Part shown: piece after piece, positions 1-12,500 of the stretch
How positions within the stretch are numbered: position 1 is the first letter of the stretch
Layout of the letters: the number at the start of each line of letters is the position of its first letter
Origin: Blepharisma stoltei
Lineage: Eukaryota > Ciliophora > Heterotrichea > Heterotrichida > Blepharismidae
DNA length: 64,000 nucleotides
Assembly: GCA_914767885.1 (NCBI GenBank)
Contig: CAJZBQ010000018.1
Location: 558,001-622,000, forward strand
Direction of reading: 5' to 3'
Notes under the pieces: model-generated
The model's database searches: none
The model's input: only the letters and a program-made list of their open reading frames with translations
What the model was told of the DNA's origin: nothing
Position numbers and translations under genes: made by a program

Positions 1-2
1 AG

Positions 3-32
3 CAGAAGCTTGAAAAGGTAGTCGCTGATTAG
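3..32 (+). CDS. C-terminal tail of an upstream gene (partial)
   Basis: One frame reads QKLEKVVAD and then TAG, which looks like the end of a protein that begins before the window. Only ten codons are visible, so no family can be given. The next 170 bases are AT-rich and show no gene. Confidence 0.3.
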   Translation, partial: QKLEKVVAD

Positions 33-199
33 GAATTATACATAAATATTTAAATACCACTAATGGCCAAAAAATGTACTTATCAGTCTATTTAAAAAAA
101 ATGTTATACTATTCTGGGTTAGCCATAATTATAATGAATCCAAACTTTTGATTATTTAAGGATTTTTTTTATTAGAAAATCCGCAAAAATAATTTTCTT

Positions 200-636
200 T
201 AACTCCCCTCCGTGAAAGCAAAAAGAATTTATGAAAAAATATTTTGGTATGTAAGTGATATATGCTCAGTGTATGTTGCTGATTGTCCTGGGTTATACAA
301 TTTCTGCCCAACTGATAGATTTGACTCTGACAACATTAGTTGCCAAGTCAAATCCACCAGCTGACAAGTGGCATATAAGTTTCACTCGTCAACTGATGTT
401 GCCCGAGCCAACTCCATCAGTTGGACGAGCATGCATCTTATACTATAAGATGATCAATAACAATCTGAGCTATTATTATCATAACAAAATCTTGGGTAAT
501 TAAGTTGAAGTTTAAAGAAATTATTTTCTAAAGTAGCAATTTTTAAATTTCAAAAAAAAATTTACTATATAAATATTTAAAAAAATTAACCATAAGCGAG
601 CAAGATTTTTTTTGTTCACTCTTAGATAGGGAGGAC
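200..636. mobile_element. Intergenic MITE-like element, TA-bounded
   Basis: The left end TAACTCCCCTCCGTGAAAGC and the reverse complement of the right end (TAGTCCTCCC...GTGAACAAAA) are imperfect inverted repeats of the CTCC/GTGAAC type found in several IESs of this window. A TA sits at each end. An 82-codon open frame inside (255-503) contains short inverted repeats and resembles no protein I know. It lies between genes, so excision cannot be tested by reading frame. Confidence 0.55.
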
Positions 637-683
637 TAAGAAACTATGAGTTTCCTATAAAAGAAATCGATTTATTAACATAA

Positions 684-3600
684 ATGGAGCCTCAGCTTTC
701 TCGAAGATCTTCTGCGTCAATTTCTGGATCTTCATGCAATACTTCGTTTGAGCATATCCTTATGCATCCTTCTGAATTTAGAAACTCATATCAGATCCGC
801 ACAAGCCAAAGTCTGTCATCAATTAATAACGATCCTGAATCGTCATTTATAGGGAGTGTATATAACTTGGTATCAAAAACGTTGACAATTAATCCTGATC
901 CTAGTCCTTTTTTGGAAGAAGTTAGTGAAGAAGAGTTTCAGCCTTATCTAAATAAAATTATGCCACTTTTGCATGAGAAGATGGAACAGGATAGCTTGGG
1001 GATAACAAGTAGGCTGGAAGAATATACGCCTGAAAAATGCTATGAACTTGTACCTGAAGAATTTTTTGATCCCAAATTTCGAGCTGAAAGGCATTTGGAG
1101 GAAAGATCAATAGACTACCAAGAAACTTTAATATCCCTTTTAGATATGGCAGATGTCTCGATTTTTCACAAAATATCAGACAGATGAGAAGAATTTATGA
1201 ACGCTGCTGACAACTTGCAAGGCCTAAACTCTCAGGTAACCGACATGATACAAAGTTTAGAATCAATCTTCCAAGCCAATGAACAATTGCTAAAAAACTT
1301 GTTAATTAAGTCAATAAAAGCATATAGACTACAACGCAGGCTTGAAAATATCAAGAAAGTTGAAGAAAGAATCGGCCTAATTGCAGTTGTAAAAGAAACT
1401 CAGCCAACAGTCCAACAGTTATTAAGTATTGCGCAGTATTCATCAGCTACACAATTAATTATTAAAACACAGCAGACTTTAAATAGCAAGCTAAAAGGAG
1501 TTAAAGCAGTAAGGCACCAAGAGCAGACGCTTACTTCTCTTTAAATTTGAACAAAATATCGTGACCTTTAAATTAGATTTTTTCAATAGAGAAAATTTTA
1601 TAGGTCAAACTAATTTTTATAAAATAAGATTTTGTCCTAATTTAATGCAAGAAGAATTTTATTTAAACATTTCCATACTGAATCGATTCATAAGATAAAT
1701 TAAATTCAAATATTGCGTTAATTTATTATAAAAAAAATTAGCCTCTCTTTAAAATGAATAGGATTTTTTCAATGTGAGCTGGGAAGTTAATGAAATAAAA
1801 CAGCTAGTAGATAAGCTGCTTGATGATGAATTTCAACATGTGATTATTGAAGATATACTCTTATTAAAGAGCTCGACGTCCTTGAGGCTGTCGGCTCAAC
1901 CATATGAGACTTATGCAGGGGAGCAAACGGTCATCTTCGACGACTTCCATGTGATCAGGCTCCAAGGAAAGCCTTTCAAGCATGGCTTCAATGTTTGCAC
2001 ACACGTATCTCTTAACAATTACACTTCTTCTTACTCTTGGCAATTGTGCACTGGAAGCAGCAGTCATGTGCGAATTTAGAATTCTTATCTGCACCATGGT
2101 GCCCCCTCTAGAAATTTGGTTTTCCTGGGTTTCTCTTCTTTCTGGGTGGAACACAGAGTTGTCAGGCTCATAAAAGCACGCAATAGTTTTCAAATAGCTC
2201 TTTCCAAGCCTCCTACATTTATTGTTACGGCGTAAAGAGTATCGTCGGGTTATGTGCAAGCGCTATTTGCAGGTAATCGTCTCGCTTGCCCTTGCACTTA
2301 GCTGGAGGCAGCTGAACTTGCGATCTGAGAGGCAGTGGAGTTGTTGAGATATAGGTTGATGCCAAAAAACTAATTGATGCAAGTTGGAATTCAGGCAAAA
2401 ATATTCGATGTGTTGAAGCAAAGCGTAAAGGCTGGCCTTATTATGATTTCCAAGAGCTTGACACAACGGGATCTAAGTATTTAACACTTCTTGCAAAGTA
2501 TTATTTCGATCTGATCGGGACATTTTTTAGCTATAAGCCATTTTAGCATGTCAATTTTGCATAGATAAGGCGCGATTTTATTTTCTCAATTTATCCCAGA
2601 TATAAAATTGCTATTTTTTCGAAATTTTTTTTAATTTTAAAACCCCTTGAAGAGGAAGCCTATAAATTAATAAGTTTATTAAAATCTATCTAGCTCCCTT
2701 TCAGAATTTCTTCCATCAAATATCTTTATAATTCTATTTTCATCGAAATTTTTAGATAGCTAAAAAAGCTTCTCCATAATTTATTTGTTTCTAAGCAGTC
2801 CATTTTCCCAACTACTCAGAGAATATGCTTCGATCTTGTAAAAGCAACATTTAATCTTTTTTCGTCAGATATAAAAGCATAGGGTGGTTTTGTTGCTACT
2901 GACGAATAAATTATAGCGTCCTTTTCATTTCCTTGAAAGCCATCAACTGTTTGAATGGCAATATTTTTATTATTTGGGTCATCTTGAGAAAAATATTTTT
3001 TCAGTTCTTGTTCTTGAGCTTTATAAGGTTTTATAATCCCAACTTCAATGCTTGGATTTAAATTCTGAAGTTTTTGGACTAAAACTTTTATGAGCCTGAT
3101 TTCTTGGATCAAGTAGATACTCGATAAGACTGAAGTCATCAAGTAATGGTAAGATTGCGAACTCTCTGCTCTCACTTGAAAATTGGCCGATTGATATCAT
3201 TCTTCATTCTTTTATATTTTCTTTCATAAGGGTTTTTTCAATTTTAAAACCTATTCCTCCACTGTAGTGACCTCTTGATATCCCAATAAAACTATATGGA
3301 ATTTCTTTAGAAAAATCCATGTCATAGTACCTTTTAAGAAAAATAGTTATTTCATTTTTTTCGACATTTAAAATCATTTGGACGATCAATATGATAGTTT
3401 CCTTCAATATCTTTTTTAATATTTACAGTTTTGATAAAATTTTGATTTTCATAGCATCTTTGCAAATGGATTTAGAAAATTCGTGCAAAAATGAATCAAG
3501 CAGTCAATTTCGGTACTCTTCTATGTTATTAAATATTCTGGGACTCTGACTTCTCTTATCCAATTCATAAAAATATCTCAAGTCGAAAGACATTATATAT

Positions 3601-6600
3601 TCTTCAAAAGATTTATTCGAATCTTTTATTAGATTTAGCTGCTCCTTTAGGCTTCTGCATCCTTTTGATGATAAAGCATTAGGGTTTGCATCTTCTCTAT
3701 CTCTTTTTTGAAGCTTCTGAGGCATTGGATCGTAAGAGAAGGCAGGGATCCACTCTAAAGATCGAGATGAGCTGGTGAGAACATAATCCACCCAGAAGTT
3801 TTGCTATTCAATTTTTTCTTTGATTTCCTTTTATGCTTTAAATTCAATGAATCTTCTTGAAGTGTTGAGTGAAATACTTTCAGTCTTTCTTCCATCATAA
3901 ATTGCTGATTTTTCATTTTAATTAAATTATAAGAACCTTTACCGCAAGATGAATCCTTCGAAAATTCACATCTTTCTATGTTTTCTATGTGTTTTTTAAA
4001 ATAAAAATTAAGCCCCAAATTCTGTTTTAATAAAATGGCATTATTTATATATGAAGTATATTGAAAGTATTTTCTGGTTTTCTCAAATGTTTGATGCGAC
4101 CTATAAGAAATATTGCTAAAGCAAATAGAGAATGAATAGGCACATCTAAGTGTAATCTTAGATTTTTGCACTTCTTCGTCTATTGAAAAATATCCTTCAT
4201 ATAGTGATTTAAATATTTAAAATAATTCAAAAATTTAGTTATTCATTATCTGCTTAATTAATGAGGGTAAGGCTTTTAAGTTTATTCTTTCGAAGCTTCC
4301 AGACTATTTTGAGTTTAAACAAATGAGGCAGACCTCAAGATCCTTTAAACTAATACACTTTTGTAAATAATAGTTTGTCAAAAGTAATTGGATCTTCGCT
4401 CCAACTATTAAAGCAGATAATCCTTTGCTTATTAGCATTGCAATAAATATGGTGCTTTTGCAGTCCAAGCTGATCCATAACCAAAAATAAGTGAAGCTCT
4501 TCATTGATTTTTATATCTTTTATCCTTGTTCCAAGATTCTTCGAATTAAGTTTTGCAATTTTTTTCACTCCGCAAAAGCTCATTGTATCTCTAACTTTCA
4601 GCTTAGGAATTTTCAATAGATCTTTGCTAATAGGTATTCCTATTCCAATACAAGCTGTAATGAGGCACATTCCTTACAACTTAGTTCTCCTGGACTCTGA
4701 ATAGGCTTTTCTCTCAAGCTCAGTATTTTTTCGTTATTTTCTTCAGCCCAATTAAATATCATAGGCTTTCTAAAATTCGTTCTTTCAGGGGACAAAAAAA
4801 TATTGTGAGAAATTTGTAAATAAAGGTGAATTATCATGCCAAGGGTTCAGACTTTTAGGCTAATAAATTTCAAGCAGAATTTATATTTTCCACAAAAATT
4901 AGAATCATTATTATCATCATATATTTCAATATTTTTAAGCTGTCTCTGGAATAAATTTGCATATTCTTCTAAAATTTTCTTTATATATTGATACTGCTGT
5001 ATAATTGATATCATTTGCGTCTAATTCATTAATCTTTAATATTGCTGAAATGATCTGGTCCATATCAACAAGCTTCTTACAGAGTAAGCAATTTGAATTT
5101 TTAAATTTCAGACATTTTTGGCTTGCTAAAATGGCTTATAGCTAAAAAATGTCCCGATCAGATCGAAATAATACTTTGCAAGAAGTATTAAATACTTAGA
5201 TCCCGTTGTGTCAAGCTCTTGGAAATCATAATAAGGCCAGCCTTTACGCTTTGCTTCAACACATCGAATATTTTTGCCTGAATTCCAACTTGCATCAATT
5301 AGTTTTTTTGGCATCAACCTATATCTCAACAACTCCACTGCCTCTCAGATCGCAAGTTCAGCTGCCTCCAGCTAAGTGCAAGGGCAAGCGAGACGATTAC
5401 CTGCAAATAGCGCTTGCACATAACCCGACGATACTCTTTACGCCGTAACAATAAATGTAGGAGGCTTGGAAAGAGCTATTTGAAAACTATTGCGTGCTTT
5501 TATGAGCCTGACAACTCTGCGTTCCACCCAGAAAGAAGAGAAACCCAGGAAAACCAAATTTCTAGAGGGGGCACCATGGTGCAGATAAGAATTCTAAATT
5601 CGCACATGACTGCTGCTTCCAGTGCACAATTGCCAAGAGTAAGAAGAAGTGTAATTGTTAAGAGATACGTGTGTGCAAACATTGAAGCCATGCTTGAAAG
5701 GCTTTCCTTGGAGCCTGATCACATGGAAGTCGTCGAAGATGACCGTTTGCTCCCCTGCATAAGTCTCATATGGTTGAGCCGACAGCCTCAAGGACGTCGA
5801 GCTCTTTAATAAGAGTATATTCTAAATAAAGTGTTTGAGCAGACAGATAAACTTGTGAAAATGTTGAAAAGCTCGCAGGGGGAAGATAATTTGGCAAAAC
5901 TTATTCCAAAGGATTTGGATAAGCTCAGGCTGGAAAGTTTAGTTGATAATAAAATACACTCTGGGACTTTACAGCAGAGCTTGGAAACATTGACTGATTT
6001 GCTAGTTAAAGATATGAAAATAAACGGGCCATAATTTATATGATATACAATTTGTGCATAATACTACATATTATTGTGATATATAAAGAAATTTATTTAT
6101 AATTTGTCAATTTTTTATATAATTCCAATTTTTAGTTTCATTATTTTAAAATGTGCAAAATCGACTGAGCCAAATAAATCTAGTCAAACTTATAGGTCAG
6201 CTAGGAGTAATAAAAACTGACGAATCCTCAAAATGGCTAAATATCAGCCACCCTCATCTTTTAATTGTTTTCAAAGCTTTTTATTACGTTTTTCAAGCAA
6301 CTCTACAACGTTTAAGTATTTTTGGAACAATTGTCCTAAACAAATTAGGAGCAAATGGCGATATGAGTTATTATGATTTAAAGCAAGTCCTATACAGCCA
6401 AACTAATTCTAGGCAGATAATTTCTGATTTAAATCAATTCGAAACTACATTAGCAGGCTTATTTTTTTCAAAATATACCAAAATTTTAAGAATCCGCTCA
6501 GAATCAATAAAATCTTTAAATCTTTTAGAGCTCTGTCAGCTTTATGAACAAATAGAAAAACTGTCTTCAGCCTGAAAAAATTTCTCAAATCAGCAGTCAA

Positions 6601-7649
6601 ATTCTGCTTTAGCTAGTTTTCTCCAGCATGAAAAAGACTATCCCTATATAAATAATCTGGCCATTTTACAATACTTCTCTTTATAATATAATAAATATTA
6701 TAATTAACTATATATTTCTGCGTTCCATGAGAAAAAAATTGGTGAGCTTTCAGCTTTATTAGAAGGCGAAACCTGGGCCAAAGTCGACGTCCCTGAAGAC
6801 ATGCTCCAAATTATTATGTCCCACCGGTCAGAATCAGCAAGAATTGGAGGTATGAGACTAGAAACCCCAGACTTCTCAGCGACAGCTTGCTTACTGATGT
6901 TTTACAAAATCATTTATGAGTACGTCAAAATGTGTGAAGAACTTCAAATCCCTAACGAAATCGGAAGCAGGATGGTCGAAATGCTTAAGTTTTACAACTC
7001 AAAGACCTTCCACCTCATAGCATCTGCAGGAGCAACCCAATTTCGGCTTAAAAAAATCACTTCCAAGCATCTTGGGTTATCTGTACAAGGGATTACTTTT
7101 ATTTTAGAAGAACTCCCATATATAGAAATGAGACTTTCCAGCAAAATTAAAGACTATGACACCTTATTATCCCCTGAAATCCAGTCTGCCAAAGATGACT
7201 ATAACGCCCATCTTAAAGAAGTCTACAATAAAATCACCCGAATTATTACAGAAAGGGTCACTAAAAAGTGCCAAGAAGCCACAAAAGACGCCAAATGGGA
7301 AATGATGATATCCCCTAACCAAACAGACAAAGATTACTATATAAACCAAATAATATCTGACGTGTCTTCTATGAACAGCATTTTATGCACAGTTTTGAAT
7401 GCTTCACAAATGCAGATAGTCTTTGGGCAGATTTTTAGCTCGATACAGGAATCATTGATAAATTTGTATGGGTCGATTGTGATTGATTCGTATACACCGG
7501 CACAGAGGGTGAAAAATGATATGCAGAAACTTGTGATGAGCTTGAGGGAAAAGCTGGGATCGAGCAGCATACAGGAATTTATTGAAGATTTGGAAGAAAG
7601 GCTGCAGAAGTTTGTGGCTGATAAGTGCCAGGCTTATTTGAATGTGTAG
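684..7649 (+). CDS. VPS54: VPS54-like subunit of the GARP tethering complex, interrupted by four IESs
   Basis: Vps54 is a subunit of GARP, which tethers endosome-derived vesicles at the trans-Golgi. Coding segments are 684-1531, 1788-1853, 5818-6020, 6175-6638 and 6711-7649. They sum to 2520 nt (839 aa), using TGA as Trp (for example at 1185-1187). Joining across the 1532-1787 insert gives a gapless match to the family: RHQEQTLNEIKQLVDKLL here against RHLGSQLCELEKLIDKMM in the human protein. The junction over the 3.96-kb insert gives IIEDILNKVFEQTD. The C-terminal half from about 6801 contains the conserved LKYFNS/A-GA block (LKFYNSKTFHLIASAGATQ) of the Vps54 domain. The start is the first ATG after upstream stops. 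The call is based on remembered family sequence and is strong. The junction at 6021-6174 is the least certain, because several TA pairs keep frame. Confidence 0.85.
1532..1787. mobile_element. IES in VPS54, 256 bp, MITE-like
   Basis: Bounded by TA at 1532-1533 and 1788-1789. It carries three in-frame stops, and its removal restores TLNEIKQ. The left end TACTTCTCTTTAAATTTGAA resembles the end of the intergenic element at 45082, and an internal block near 1741-1770 repeats the same TTTAAA..GATTTTTT motif in direct orientation. Confidence 0.8.
1856..2548 (+). repeat. Left terminal inverted repeat of the 3.96-kb element
   Basis: It is the reverse complement of 5124-5817, with few differences: one Val/Ala change in the shared 131-codon frame and one T fewer in a T run (six against seven). 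It is visibly richer in G+C than its surroundings. Confidence 0.85.
2816..4837 (-). pseudogene. Decayed coding region with UPF1-like SF1 helicase C-terminus
   Basis: The last part (2816-3200, minus strand) reads KPYKAQEQELKKYF, then IQTVDGFQGNEKD, then RLNVAFTRSKHIL. These are the walker-distal motifs IV-VI of UPF1/Sen1/ZNFX1-type SF1 helicases. Upstream on the same strand lie several protein-like stretches (3204-3407, 3504-3791, 3755-4171, 4350-4670, 4640-4837). They are split by frameshifts and TAA/TAG codons, with overlapping fragments in different frames. I did not find an intact Walker A motif. It is most likely cargo of the surrounding element that has lost function. The upstream fragments are not identified and may be a different protein. 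Confidence 0.6.
5124..5817 (-). repeat. Right terminal inverted repeat of the 3.96-kb element
   Basis: Partner of 1856-2548. The extra T in this arm opens a longer minus-strand frame (5126-5338), which the left arm breaks. Near-identity of the arms points to recent insertion or ongoing homogenisation. Confidence 0.85.
6021..6174. mobile_element. IES in VPS54, ~154 bp (boundaries less certain)
   Basis: Stops on both sides show that 6035-6140 cannot be translated. Joining ATA at 6020-6022 to ATA at 6174-6176 gives DMKINLVKLIGQLG in frame. Other TA pairs in the same phase are possible. The ends show little inverted symmetry. Confidence 0.6.
6639..6710. mobile_element. IES in VPS54, 72 bp
   Basis: TA to TA removal gives FLQHEKDYISAFHEKKIGEL, which aligns with the human LQSQANRFVNRFHEERKTKL block. 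The insert is almost pure AT and contains stops in the gene frame. Confidence 0.75.
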
Positions 7650-9579
7650 ATATAGAAGGATACTTTAAGAATTAAATATTAAGTTAAGATGATATAAAAA
7701 TATAAAAAGTATAATAAAATGAGAAAGTCTTAATCGGAAATTAAGGTCACTTTAAATTATAATGTATTGCATAAATTGTTTAACCCATTAAAGTTGCTAA
7801 GAGCATCAGGCTTAATTTATCATATGTGGTCTCCTCTTAATGAAAAATTAGAATAGTTCATCAACTAGAATTTGTTTCAAAAACTTATGCTATCTAATGC
7901 CATTGTTAAGAGGGCAGTTTTATGATCTATGATGTGTGATGATATGTATTATTGATCTTTCCAGCAGGCTATGTGCTATGTTATGGTTTGCAATTGTGGG
8001 ATAATAATATAGCTCACTCCCCCCTCCGTGAGTGAACAAAAAAATTTTGTTCACTCACGGAGGGGGGTTAATTTTTGTTTTTTAAAAAAATTTATATATA
8101 AAAATTTTATAAAACATATTTTTTTTAGAAATTTAAAAAAATCCTAATTAGTAAAAATTGGAAAGCAAATATTAATTTAATTTATAAAATTTATGTTTTA
8201 AAAAGCAATTTGTTCAAAATTAAACAGAATTAGCACTATATTTCATTATGCTAATTATCACTTATATATCAAAGTTTTTTTTCATAAAAAAATTTTTCTA
8301 TTAAAAAAAATTTTTGTTCACTCACGAGGGTGGGGTTTTTGGGCAAAAAATAGCGATTTTTCTAATGGTTTTGTTCACTCACGGAGGGGGGGGGAGTCAG
8401 CATTTCAATTATGGCTAAGCCTCACCGTGAATTAGTAACACTAGGAGAAGGCTGGAATTAATACTGATGCAAAAGCATTTAAATGATAAGACTAATTTAT
8501 TGAGAAAGATTTTTTTGGATATATTTATCTAATTGATTTTATTGCATGCCTTTTGAAAAATAAAAACATTTTTTGCTCGTTAAATTAAAGTATCTCTACC
8601 AAAAATATTTTTGGATGCAAAATATGATTTTCAGATACCCTGTCTACTTAATTTGGTTCACTGAAGCTGAGCTTGACTCGTCAAAAATGGCCGAAAAGTG
8701 GATTTTAACTTTCATATAGAAAAATAGTTTGAAATTCTGGTCGGATTTAATTGGACAATAAATTTTTCCCATGCAATCTTTCATCGAAAGCACCTTTAGT
8801 TCTTACTAATGCATGCTCACCATCCTGGCCTAGCTATTAAACCTCAATAAAACTTCGTAATACCACGCATATAAAAATCTAGGATACAGCAGTGACACTT
8901 ATCCAATTAAGTGCATTCAAATTTGCAATTAAGCACTGCGTCCGTATACTGGAGTTTTGCCACATAAATATCATTAAAATCGCATTTCATCCCATAAAAC
9001 GTGCATAAGCATTGAAAATTAAATAGATTAGCAAAACTCTGAGTCACAAACTGAAACTGAAATCGCATCTAAAATTTGCATTAAAGTTGTTCGATCAAAA
9101 ACAATGCTTTCAACCAACCAGAGGGTAATAAATTTATCTAATTACTAATATTAAATATTGAGAACTGCTAATTTAATTTGTAAATTTTTGTAGTTGTAAC
9201 CTTTTGCGAATTACAGTAAACCGAGAGCATTAGAAAAATTGGTTTTTAACTGTATCATTTTTATTTATTTGGAATTGGTAGCTTATATGAATATATGGCA
9301 AAATTACTATTAAATATTAAATGCCAACAATGTTATGTATATCATAAAGCTACCAATTAAAATATAAAAATTTTGCATAGTTAGGCTAATAAAGGTGTCA
9401 AATTTTAATATCTAAACATTCTATAGAATTAGCATAAACACCAAAATTCTTATTTTTTTATGGACTTTTTAATCAATTTTCCTCAAATTCTCAAATTTCT
9501 TACATTTTCAATGCTTTTGAAAATTCTGTCACCTTTTCTTTGTGAGTTCCATTTTTACTGGATAATTTACTTTAAAATC
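7650..9579. other. Intergenic region with one MITE
   Basis: Apart from the element at 8011-8397 this 1.9 kb holds no frame with protein-like character on either strand. The last ~300 bases before the H+-ATPase are AT-rich. An in-frame ATG at 9460 could add 40 hydrophobic residues to that gene but is not the preferred start. Confidence 0.6.
8011..8397 (+). mobile_element. CTCCGTGAGTGAAC-type MITE (copy 1)
   Basis: The left end is a perfect hairpin of the terminal unit (CTCCGTGAGTGAAC at 8024-8037, inverted at about 8051-8066). The right end carries two tandem inverted copies near 8313 and 8370. The internal sequence is shared with the copies at 31559-31949 (opposite orientation) and 56740-57086. 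The terminal TA seen in the other copies is not present where expected: left CACTCCCC, right GGGAGTCA. Confidence 0.8.
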
Positions 9580-12500
9580 ATGAGTGATGAAGACTCTCCT
9601 ATAGATGAATACGAAGTCATCATAAAGAAGCAAACCAGCCGCACTTCAGAAGATAATGAAGGATCTGAAGAAGATGAAATTGACGTCAAAAAAGAAAAAT
9701 TGAGACTTTCTCCACAACAGCTGGAAGATATTAAAACAGGTCCTGATGGGCTAAATAGTGATGAAGTGAGGGAAAGACTTGCAAGAGATGGACCGAATGA
9801 ACTCCCTGAAAAGAGGGTCAACCCCTGCTTAAAGTTTTTGTCTTATTACTGGGGCCCAATGCCGATTATGATTTGGATAGCGTTTATCCTTGAAGTAATC
9901 AGGCAATCGTATATATACTTAAAGGATTTAATTTATATCTAAATATTAATAATGAAATTAAATTTATTAAGTTGTACGATTTTTTTCAATGCTTAATTAC
10001 ATATAAAAGACATAGATTTTTGTGTCCTTTTCATTCTACAATTTTTCAATGGCTTTGTAGGCTGGTATGAAGAAAAAAACGCTGGAAACGCCATCGATGC
10101 GCTAAAGAAAAATTTAGCTCCGAAGGCAAAAGTAAAAAGAAATGGGGAATGGGGAGTAATATTATCAAAAGAGCTAGTTCAAGGGGACAGAATCAATATT
10201 AAGCTTGGCGACATTATTCCTGCAGATTGTGTCTTAGGCCCTGGATACGCAGAAATCGATCAGTCTGCGTTGACGGGCGAATCATTAGCCGTAACAAAAT
10301 TTGAAGGCGAAATGGTATATCAAGGCTCAGTCTGTAAAAAGGGAGACTTACTTCCCCTTATGTTTTTTATTTTAAATATTATTGTTTTTTATGTTATTTT
10401 TTAACATTCCACTAATAAATGAAGAAGAGTTAGAGGCAATTGTAGCGGCAACAGGCGCAAATACATTTTTTGGAAAGACTTCTACCTTGGTAGGCCAAGC
10501 TCAAAGTAAAGGAAACTTCCAAAAAGTCATATTAAAAGTGACAGGAGTCCTTATGGTAGTTTCATTAATCCTTGTGACCATAATCCTAATCGTTGTCCTC
10601 ACCAAAGGAAATGATTTTTTAGAGACTCTCTCACTTTGTGTAGTCATCCTCGTCGCTTCTTAAATCTTAATTAGCAGATAGACGTGATCGTATTGGCTAC
10701 CCGCCACCAAGCTTAATCTACTTTGCGGCGTTCCTTGTCAGATCCTTGAGATGAGTTGGCTGGAAAGTTGCTCTGGCACCACCTTGCTTGGAGGAAAACC
10801 TGGAATCTAATAGGTGATAAATGCCTGCCCTCAGCTTTAGCTGCTAGTTCGCCTTTAAGTAAGGCTTAAAAACTTTATGTCAAGAGGTTGTCGAGATATG
10901 ATCGCCATTTTATGTATCATCCTCTTCGCTTCAATTCCTATCGCCACACAAGTGGTATGCACAGCTACAATGGCTGTAGGAGCCCATGCACTAGCTAAAC
11001 GGCAAGCTATTGTAAGTAAACTAAGTTCTATCGAAGAGCTAGCTGGTATGCAAATCTTATGCAGTGACAAAACAGGCACTTTAACAAAAAATGAGCTCAC
11101 AGTAAAGCACCCTATTTCACTAAAACATGTAAAGCAGCAAGAAATTTTTGTAGTTGCAGGCCTTGCTGCGAAAAGAGACCCTACATCTCAAGACGCTATC
11201 GATAAATGTATTACTGAATATGCAGTAAACTCTTTAAAATTGACGTTTGAGAATTATGAAGAATTAGAGTTCATTCCTTTTGATCCAAGCAATAGGAGGA
11301 CTGAAGCGACAATTAAAGATAAAACGACGGGGGATGTATTTAAATGCACCAAAGGAGCTCCACAAGTGATATGGCGTATTATTAATTTTTTTAATTTTTT
11401 ACGTTAAATAAATCCTATTTTATAAGACTCAAAAATTGTTCCTGCAACTGATAAGAAAAATATCCAGGCTGTATACTAAAAATGTCAAATGACCAAAGCA
11501 TAGCTGATGAATGCGCCAAACACATCGAACAAATTGCCTCAAGAGGCTACCGAACCCTAGGAGTCGCCAAATCTACAGAAGAAGGAGTCTGGGAAATGCT
11601 CGGACTAATCCCTCTCTACGACCCTCCTAGAGACGACACCAAAGAAACCATCCAAAAAGCCAAACAAATGGAAGTTGCCGTCAAAATGATAACAGGCGAC
11701 CAGCTCGCAATTGCAAAAGAAACAGCCCGCCTTCTCGACCTCGGCGACAAAGTGTATAATTCAGAATTTCTAACTGGCAATGAAAACGTCATAGAAAAAG
11801 AAGTCGTGAAATCTTTGATCCAAGACGCCAATGGTTTTGCTGAGGTTTTCCCTGAGCATAAATTTGGGATCGTCAAAATTCTTCAAGAAATGGGAAAACG
11901 TGTCGGAATGACAGGAGACGGTGTCAATGATGCCCCTGCCTTAAAGCAAGCTGATGTCGGAATTGCAGTAGATGGCGCAACGGACGCTGCCAGAGCTGCT
12001 GCAGATATCGTCTTGACAAGCCCAGGCCTTTCAGTCATTATTGAAGCTATATATAGAGCTCGAAAAATATTCCAAAGGATGAATAATTATTGTATTTACC
12101 GTGTAGCCTGCACAGTGCAGCTGCTGGTATTTTTCTTTATTACAATGTGTGCTATAAACCCTCAAAACTTTGACTGTGGCGTAAAATCTCCAACTGATGA
12201 TTATTGTGATAAAGTCCCTAATACTTTTTCCCTTCCTGTAATTGCAATTGTATTGATCACCGTGCTTAATGATGGGACGATTGTGTCAATTGCGTATGAT
12301 AAAGTAACTGTGTCGAAAAAGCCTGAAAAATGAAATTTGACACTGATGTTTTTTAATTCCTGCACGCTAGGGGCGATTGCTTTGGTTTCTTCAGTTACGT
12401 TAGTGCTGCTAATGCTTTCAAATATGGATTATTATGACTCTTTTTCATTCTTCAAAGCTTTTGATATTGATGCGTTTAAGTATGGAGAAATTTTGACGGC

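Larger units (their letters stand above)
1856..5817. mobile_element. Large IES/transposon in VPS54, ~3.96 kb, long inverted arms
   Basis: The element is flanked by TA at 1854-1855 and 5818-5819. Its ends read TACTCTTATTAAAGAGCTCG and the inverse. Removing it with one TA leaves GAT ATT CTA AAT in frame (IIEDILNKVFEQ). The arms run 1856-2548 and 5124-5817 (about 693 bp) and are nearly identical. They enclose 2.6 kb of decayed coding sequence on the minus strand, including helicase motifs. The TA target suggests a Tc1/mariner-like or domesticated-PiggyBac-cut element, but I saw no transposase. Confidence 0.85.

Noticed and set aside
255-503. 82-codon open frame near the left edge
   Set aside because: It falls within a TA-bounded element, contains internal inverted repeats and has no coding-like features.
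1774-2079. Open frame running from VPS54 into the left arm of the large element
   Set aside because: The frame crosses the element border. Only its first 27 codons belong to VPS54.
2816-3200. Active UPF1 family gene
   Set aside because: Upstream frames are broken by TAA/TAG and shifts, and no Walker A motif was found, so it is recorded as decayed cargo.
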